Source of the DNA: Selaginella moellendorffii
Lineage: Eukaryota > Streptophyta > Lycopodiopsida > Selaginellales > Selaginellaceae
Assembly (NCBI RefSeq): GCF_000143415.4
Contig: NW_003314302.1
Location: forward strand, 646,085 to 710,084
Reading direction: 5' to 3'
DNA: 64,000 nucleotides
The notes beneath the pieces were generated by a model. It made no database searches and was not told where the DNA came from. It saw only the letters and a program-made list of their open reading frames with translations. Each line of letters begins with the position of its first letter. The stretch's first letter is position 1. Positions 58,345 to 64,000 of this stretch are shown here, in pieces. The position numbers were made by a program, and so were the translations under genes.

Positions 58345-58911
58345 TTGTATGTTGCAATGGTTAAGAAAAAGTTTACTTTCAGTCCCGAAGGCTTCTCATA
58401 TGAGTTTCCATCTCCACTTCCAATCTCAATTAATAATCCACCTTCACCTTTACGCAACAATCCTCTTTTTCATTTTGAGGGCTATTGTGAGGCTTTTCCA
58501 TTTGCGACCTTGAGTGCAATTGAATAAGAATTCTTTCTTTTTAATGTTGTTAAAAGAATTGGATTGCCTCCAATGCTCCAAGAGTAATGTTAACATTTTC
58601 TTCAAGATCTTGCTCCAAATATGGCAGGAGAGCTTGATGTAGATACATGTTATCTTCGGTGTCATATATGCAACTTTTATTTAAATAAAATAGATGGTTG
58701 GATGGGTTTGGTAAATTTTATTGAGCATTGTCACAAATGCTCAAGAGTGGATTTGGAAGCTATGCATGCATGAATGTATAAGAAAATCAAGAAAGAATTA
58801 AAAACATACAGCTATTATGATTTTATGGTGGAGAACAATATTCCATTAGTGAACATTACATCAGTGAGTGCTAAATATAGGATATTTAGGCTACCCTTTA
58901 ATGTAATGTGA
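58345..58911 (+). pseudogene. Unknown tandem-duplicated gene, copy 1 (broken)
   Basis: First of two related copies. The N-terminal part (58345-58527) ends GYCEAFPFATLSAIE. After stops, similarity to copy 2 resumes in another frame with DVDTCYLRCHICNFYLNKID, GWMGLVNFIEHCHKCSRVDL, KKIKKELKTYSYYDFMVENN and YRIFRLP. The spacing C-x2-C...H-C-x2-C suggests a small zinc-binding domain. Stops and a shifted frame show it is not intact. The family is not recognised. Confidence 0.55.
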
Positions 58912-59171
58912 AAGTCATGTATAATTTTTTCAAAAGTTTAATTTTTTATGAGTAAAGTGGAGAATCTTATATTTTTGAGAATGATAGTATTCTAGCATGT
59001 ATAAAGACATTATTATATATATATAAGTGGTTCTAATACTGTTATAATTCTGAAGTCCCATTTTTGAGACTGATAATTTAAATTTTCAAGAACCTCTAGA
59101 TCTTTTTTTAGTATAAATACCGACAAGGGATGCTTTCAACATTGAAATTTAAATTTTTTTAGAGTGTAAGA

Positions 59172-59718
59172 ATGGCTAGAGAGAATGTTATTGCTACTCA
59201 CACTTGGCACCCATGCATTTCATATAAGTCTTCACCTCCATCTCCAACTTCTACCAACATTTCACCCTTCCCTCCACACAACAATTGTTATGAGGCTTTT
59301 CCTTTTGTAGTCCTAAGTGTGACTAAACAAGAGATCCTTCTTCTAGATAATGTTCAAGATATTGTTATTAAAAATAGATTGCCCCATGTGCTTCAAGAGT
59401 GATGCCAGATGTTTCTTCAAAATCTTACTTTAGATATGGTTGAAACTTTTGAAAGAACGAACACATATTATCTTTAGTGTCCCATCTGCCACTTTTATTT
59501 AGATAAAATGGAAGGTTGTATGGGTCTAGAAACTTTTCTAAAACATTGTCACAATTGCCCAAAAACTGGTGTGGAAGGTGTGTATAAATGGATATATAAA
59601 AAAATCAAGAAAGAGTTAAGAACATACAACTATTATTGCTTTATGGTGAAGAACAATATTCCATTAGTAAATACTACATCCACAAGTGATGAATATGGTA
59701 TTTTTAGGCTATCCTACT
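59172..59718 (+). pseudogene. Unknown tandem-duplicated gene, copy 2 (probably broken)
   Basis: Starts MARENVIATHTWHPCISYKS, with CYEAFPFVVLSVTKQEILLL and VIKNRLPHVLQE (to 59402). It continues out of frame with CPICHFYLDKMEGCMGLETF, LKHCHNCPKTGVEGVYKWIY, KKIKKELRTYNYYCFMVKNN and YGIFRLSY (to 59718). The CxxC and HCxxC pairs are kept as in copy 1. A TAG precedes CPIC. If a short intron removes the break the gene could work, but no clean GT...AG pair was seen. Copies are ~830 bp apart, a tandem duplication. Confidence 0.55.
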
Positions 59719-60089
59719 AAGCCACTCACTGTCACTATCTTTGATATTGACACTATCATTGTCACTATCATTATCACATTGATATGTGACACATTTTTCT
59801 CATTGCAAGTGGATGTATTCAATTGTCTTTTAATGTATCATTAATAAATAGATTTTTCATACCACTCCTTAATTTACACATTGCATATGTTATGCCATGC
59901 ATACCTAGGAAGAGAAAACTAAATATATATTGCATATAACTTTTTAAAACATCATAAATTACCTCCTAGAAGCAACTAATAGAAAAGGACAAAAACCTCT
60001 AAGATGGTGTTTGAAAAACTCATATTCTTCAATTGCAAACACTAATCTACTAGAGTTATGTGTTGCCTTGACCATCGAACCACTACTTG
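59719..60089. other. AT-rich spacer
   Basis: No gene seen. Short repeats of CACTATCATTGTCACTATC occur at about 59745-59775. Confidence 0.5.
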
Positions 60090-62980
60090 CTATGCAATTG
60101 ATGACAACACCCCTATTGGGCAATAAAGCTCAAGTAGGATATGCATCACTAATAGAGATTGGAACTTATACCTAGACAATATGTTGCGGAAGTCGTTGTC
60201 TATGAGATTTAGTATGATGTCAGTAAAGTTATCATACCCTGGCAAAACCCGTGTAGCACACTCGCTATCACGAAAACCCTCATTTTCTCTTTTGCAGAAC
60301 ATAGGGTAAGTCCACATCATAACCTGAATAATAAGACTTTAGAGACAACTAAAACAGAAGATGATTTCTTACCTTCTTTGGCATGCCTAGGATGCCTTTG
60401 GTCTCGATCCCAACACTATCCATGATGCACCTGGAAGAGAGCCTCTTGAAGTTGATTTAAGTGCATACCTTATAAGGCAAGACATCCAATGGGGGTCATT
60501 TGGGAGAACGAAGGCAACTTGACTGGTTGTGTGAAGGAGAATTGCTACCAAAAGGAATGCATCCTTCTAGTGGTCTTTAGTCAGGATGTTCTAGCTTGGG
60601 ACATCACTATTAGTGTTTGGAAGACCATCTGGTATGTCAAAAAGCATGAAGTTTGTGCTCTTGAGCAATTGCCTATGGATCTTCTGATAAAAGCACTCCC
60701 ACTTTTGCCAGATAACTATATTCTCAGCATCCTCCTCGAAAGATGCTATCAATGAAATGTAAGAGCCAATAAAGATCCCAACTTCACCATACTAGAGAAA
60801 CAAGGTGAACTAGGGGGAGAAGACAAAGGTAAGATGTCAACTTAAGAAAAATATATACCGTCATGTGGCGTGTGGTAGATATAAGTTCCTCTAAATCCTC
60901 TTTTCAAGCATCAAGATGAGTTTGAATGAAGTTACTCCCAGCAATTTTTGCTGCAGCCATTTTGAGGAACTAAGAATAGAAGAGAATTAAGAGAAATATA
61001 CCTCAAGAAGTTCCTTGGTTACAGGCATGTCTTCGACAATCATCATCATTGTTAACTAATTCCTCCAGATGTGAATTTGCATGCTTTCGTCGAAGTAGAA
61101 CTTCTTGTACGTTCTGGTTTTCTTGCTCCATTTTGTCCTAAGGAATTTCTTGCAAGTTGTTCTCACCACCATCTTCACTCTCCTCATTATTAGCACCAAT
61201 AGTGTTGACATTCTCATGGCCATCATCTTCATCATCTGGCACGTCTTCATTGTTGCCTCTTGCAGCCTCTCGACAAGTTGGTGCATAATCTGGCATCTTC
61301 AATTCCCAAGGACAAACTTATTTTATTGCTGCTGAAAACTTCATTGTTGTCAGTACATGCCTCCATCTCTCATACCATACCTCAGGAGTCATTTGCATAC
61401 CGGTGTTTCAAGAGGAATGCCTCTATATTGGAGATACTTATAATATAATATAAACAAATTGAGTATAGTTGAGAAATTGTATGTTATTTAAAAGTTGCTT
61501 GCCCCATGAAGTAGGGTTGGCCAAGTTGTTTATCTAATGGAGTCATGCTTATGGCCTTCTTTGGCAGCTAGTCCTTTCCGAGTTTTGTAAGCTCAGTGGT
61601 GATGAAGTCTTTGAATGGAAGTTGTTCAAGATCATCCCTTATGAAAGGTGCCAGAAACATCTCCCCTTCATATATAGTTTGTGAAATATAAATAGTCCTC
61701 CTCATCACAGTCTCCATCATATTGTCCAAACCTTTTTCTGCTATTAAGGTCATTTAGAATGTGTATCTGTTCCTCATATGTAAACTTTGACTTTGAGATG
61801 TTGTAAATAATCTCATCTAGAGTCTTGCTCACTAAGAAACAGCTTTTGTGAGTAACCTTCAAGTAAACGTAGATAATACTTACTTTCATAACAAGCAATC
61901 TTTATTATGATATCAAACCACTCTTTCTAGTGTCCTTACCACATCTTTACTTTTGTTTTCTTTGTGATGTTGATTTTCTTGTCAATTGTAGCTAAATGCT
62001 CTAAGAGTTTTTGATCATTTTCAGCTTGATGTGACTGTGCATATGCATCTTGCCTAACCTTCACCAATGGCTGAAGACAACACAAACATTCTATGACAAG
62101 AAGTATACTTGGAAGAACATACCTTACTCCATATGGGTGTCATAAAAGCCATTGGATTCTTGTACCAACTATTGGCATCTTAACGACCTCGTTGATGCCG
62201 AATAAGTGATGCTAAATCATCACTATAGTGGCTGTGGACTGCATCCTCGTCGAGATTGGCAAGAAACCAGATCTGCTTGATCATATACTAGGCTTTGCTT
62301 CTGCACTGCAAACTGTCCCAACCTGCAAAATAAAAATTGTTAAAAGTGATTGAAGAAGGAGAGGTATTTACGCATAAATTTTGTGGCAAGCTATCACAAG
62401 CCTTGCCATATTTAGAGATCCTCTCACATGTACATGTCCTACTAAAACATTGATGTGATAGACAGGATTGTCTCGAAAGCATTCATTGATGCACTTCATC
62501 CACGCATACCAGCAATGATTCTTGTTGATAATGTAGAATATTTTCCCCACAAATTGTTGAGTCTCAGGATGGCTCATAAGCATATTGTCAAATTCGCGAG
62601 ACAAAAACAGAGAACATACCTATGTTTGTCCCAAGGCCATTCTGTTTGTACAAATTATAAATGTCCATGTTGACGAAGTGAGGTGAAGCAGACCAAACAA
62701 TGGTTGTTTGAGTGAATCAACATAATGGGATTTCTCGGATTATATCTCCCAGGCCTTCCCACTTGAGAGACTCTAGAGTTGTGTGAATGGCCTTCTCTTT
62801 GGTTCTCAAAATTGTCTCTTGGAAGCGCTTGTCTATGACATGTTCAGGTAGCTTCACTTCTTTTTCAGCTTCAATTACACCTCCAGTAGCACCATTATTA
62901 GATCTAGCCCCCAACTCGGGCCCAACACCCCCGTCAGGTGCACCTAGGCACTGCTCCATAATGTAATTAGTTTTTGCCAT
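60090..62980 (-). pseudogene. Decayed multi-exon gene or transposon-borne gene of unknown family
   Basis: Minus-strand segments look coding but are separated by stops. They are GVIEAEKEVKLPEHVIDKRF and EGLGDIIREIPLC (about 62890-62717); SREFDNMLMSHPETQQFVGK and INECFRDNPVYHINVLVGHV (62604-62368); YMIKQIWFLANLDEDAVHSH and NSWYKNPMAFMTPIW (about 62290-62125); RQDAYAQSHQAENDQKLLEH (about 62070-61960); and SKFTYEEQIHILNDLNSRKR (about 61798-61740). At least two exon borders look real: a GTAAAT donor after 62370 with TTTTGCAG at about 62324, and a GTATG donor near 62125. In-frame stops break several parts. It could be the ORF of a DNA transposon, but I cannot place it. Confidence 0.45.
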
Positions 62981-63059
62981 ATTTTGCAAATATGTTAAGA
63001 ATAGTGGCATTTGTGGTTGTGGCAGCAATAGCAATAAGGACAATGGTTGCAATGGCACT

Positions 63060-63235
63060 GCTGGTGGTGATGATAGTGGTGGTGGTGGTGGTAATGGTGA
63101 TGATGGCGGTGGTGGTAATGGTGATGATGATGGTGGTGATGACAGTGGTGGTAATGGTGGTGATGAAGGTAGTGGTGGCAATGGCAGTGAAGGTGATGGC
63201 AGCAGTAATGGTGGTGGTGGCAAAAATGGGGGTGA
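63060..63235. repeat. GGTGGTGATG-type microsatellite
   Basis: About 175 bp of irregular GGT/GAT/GGC triplets. On the plus strand one frame reads Gly/Asp/Asn/Ser-rich and another Val/Met/Ala-rich; on the minus strand one frame is Pro/Ser/Leu-rich. It lies upstream of, and in the same minus-strand frame as, the GVIEAEKEVKLPEHVI segment, so it may once have been a low-complexity part of that gene. Confidence 0.85.
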
Positions 63236-63519
63236 ATGTAGACTGGAGCTATCTAGTTGCAAAGATAGCAATGTAGACGGTAGAGTTGTTGCTGTGGAAA
63301 TTTTTATTTAAAGGTCAAATTGATTGTCATCTTGAATCTCATCTTCCTCATGTCTTGTTCTTTTTGATTCAACATCCTTATCCTTTTGTAGTTGTTTTCA
63401 TTTCTGAAAATAAGAAAAACTCATTATAAAATAAAAATGCATAAGAAATGATTGCATGGTGGTCATCCATTGGTATGCTGGTGTATCAGCTATGGGAGGC
63501 AACGCCCAAGCCCACTTGA

Positions 63520-64000
63520 TACCCGGGCTAACTCAGCCCACAGCCTAGACAAGTGCCCCAGCTGAGCCATACGGCTTGGTTCACTAGTGTACCGGCCCAA
63601 CCCACACTGCCATTGCTGGTGTACCGACCCGCCCCATAGTGCCATGGCAGGCCCATGGGGAGTGCTCGGCCGAGTGCCGGGCCTAGGCACTTGGCACGGG
63701 CCAGGCCACGCAGGCTAGTTCACCAGCATACTAGCCTGCTGCACACTACCATGGCCCACCCGTGCAGAGTGCCTAGCCTAGGCACTAGGTGTGGGCCAGG
63801 CCACACCAGCCAGTTCTCTGGCATACTGGCCTGCCCTGTGCTGCCATGGCCGGCCAGCGTGGATTGCCCGGCCTGGGCACTTGGCGTGGGCTAGGCCATG
63901 CGGGCCAGTTCGCCAGTGTATCAGCCCGCCCCACATTGCCATGGCCAGCCTGCACAAAGTGTCCGGTCGAGTGCTTGGCCAGGGGCACTTGGCCCAGGTG
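63520..64000. repeat. GC-rich tandem satellite, ~95-bp unit
   Basis: Units are marked by AGTTC-x-CCAGC-type words at 63717, 63812 and 63907, exactly 95 bp apart, followed by CTAGCC / CTGGCC / CAGCCC, a CCATGG core and GGCACTTGG. An earlier unit near 63578 has an extra ~42-bp internal duplication. The array runs off the window's right edge, so its true length is unknown. Its GC content contrasts sharply with the AT-rich DNA to the left. Confidence 0.85.

Noticed and set aside
62974-63276. Plus-strand Val/Met-rich 100-codon frame and minus-strand Pro-rich 184-codon frame
   Set aside because: Mostly translation of the GGTGRT triplet repeat; only the non-repeat end of the minus frame was kept, as part of a decayed gene.
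63490-63988. Short GC-rich frames on both strands at the right edge
   Set aside because: They follow the 95-bp satellite period and have no domain.

Overview
This is nuclear DNA from a land plant, most likely a lycophyte close to Selaginella moellendorffii. Every gene I could splice has introns of only about 50-65 bp with GT...AG ends. The genes are compact and GC-rich. They sit as small islands in AT-rich DNA full of decayed Ty3/gypsy and miniature LTR elements. A run of exactly 100 N (12584-12683) shows a draft assembly gap. The species call is inference.

Layout. 1-4080: AT-rich, T/G-skewed desert with no gene. 4190-12583: repeat mosaic with inverted repeat copies, a hexamer-based minisatellite, a dead gypsy pol fragment, and several copies of a miniature LTR element whose LTR ends in a 5S rRNA-like block and is followed by a tRNA-Met-type primer site. 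12684-22300: AT-rich, with more copies of the same element and one intact ORF joining an unrecognised N-terminal domain to a bulb-lectin domain (17129-18118, minus). 22612-28100: gene island with TFIIE-beta (minus), a broken RRP8-type rRNA methyltransferase (plus) bracketed by two CCATGG-rich repeat clusters, and a two-exon Crinkler-like protein (minus; ubiquitin-like header, nuclease fold, kinase). 28498-33845: a complete but inactive gypsy element (minus). 35604-42741: the densest gene island, with a four-exon secreted cysteine-rich peptide (plus), a malectin-like LRR receptor kinase (minus), a Frizzled-CRD-like single-pass membrane protein (plus) and a PLAT-domain protein (plus). 43096-56700: a duplicated 350-bp block, then nested elements. 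A minus-strand gypsy is split by a plus-strand sushi-like gypsy (TSD AATTA), which itself carries a 674-bp miniature element and a solo LTR of that family. A decayed PPR gene follows. 57478-64000: a 490-bp TA microsatellite, two tandem copies of an unknown CxxC...HxxC-type gene, a decayed unknown multi-exon gene, a GGTGRT microsatellite and a ~95-bp GC-rich satellite running off the end.

How the genes relate. Four genes bear on the cell surface or immunity: the receptor kinase, the secreted peptide lying tail to tail with it, the CRD-like membrane protein sharing a 174-bp divergent promoter with the kinase, and the PLAT protein. The Crinkler-like protein and the lectin fusion are defence- or conflict-type molecules. 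TFIIE-beta is housekeeping; the RRP8-type copy next to it looks inactive. The most novel items are the Crinkler-like gene in a plant, the lectin fusion, the cysteine-rich peptide, the CRD-like protein and the 5S-bearing miniature LTR family.
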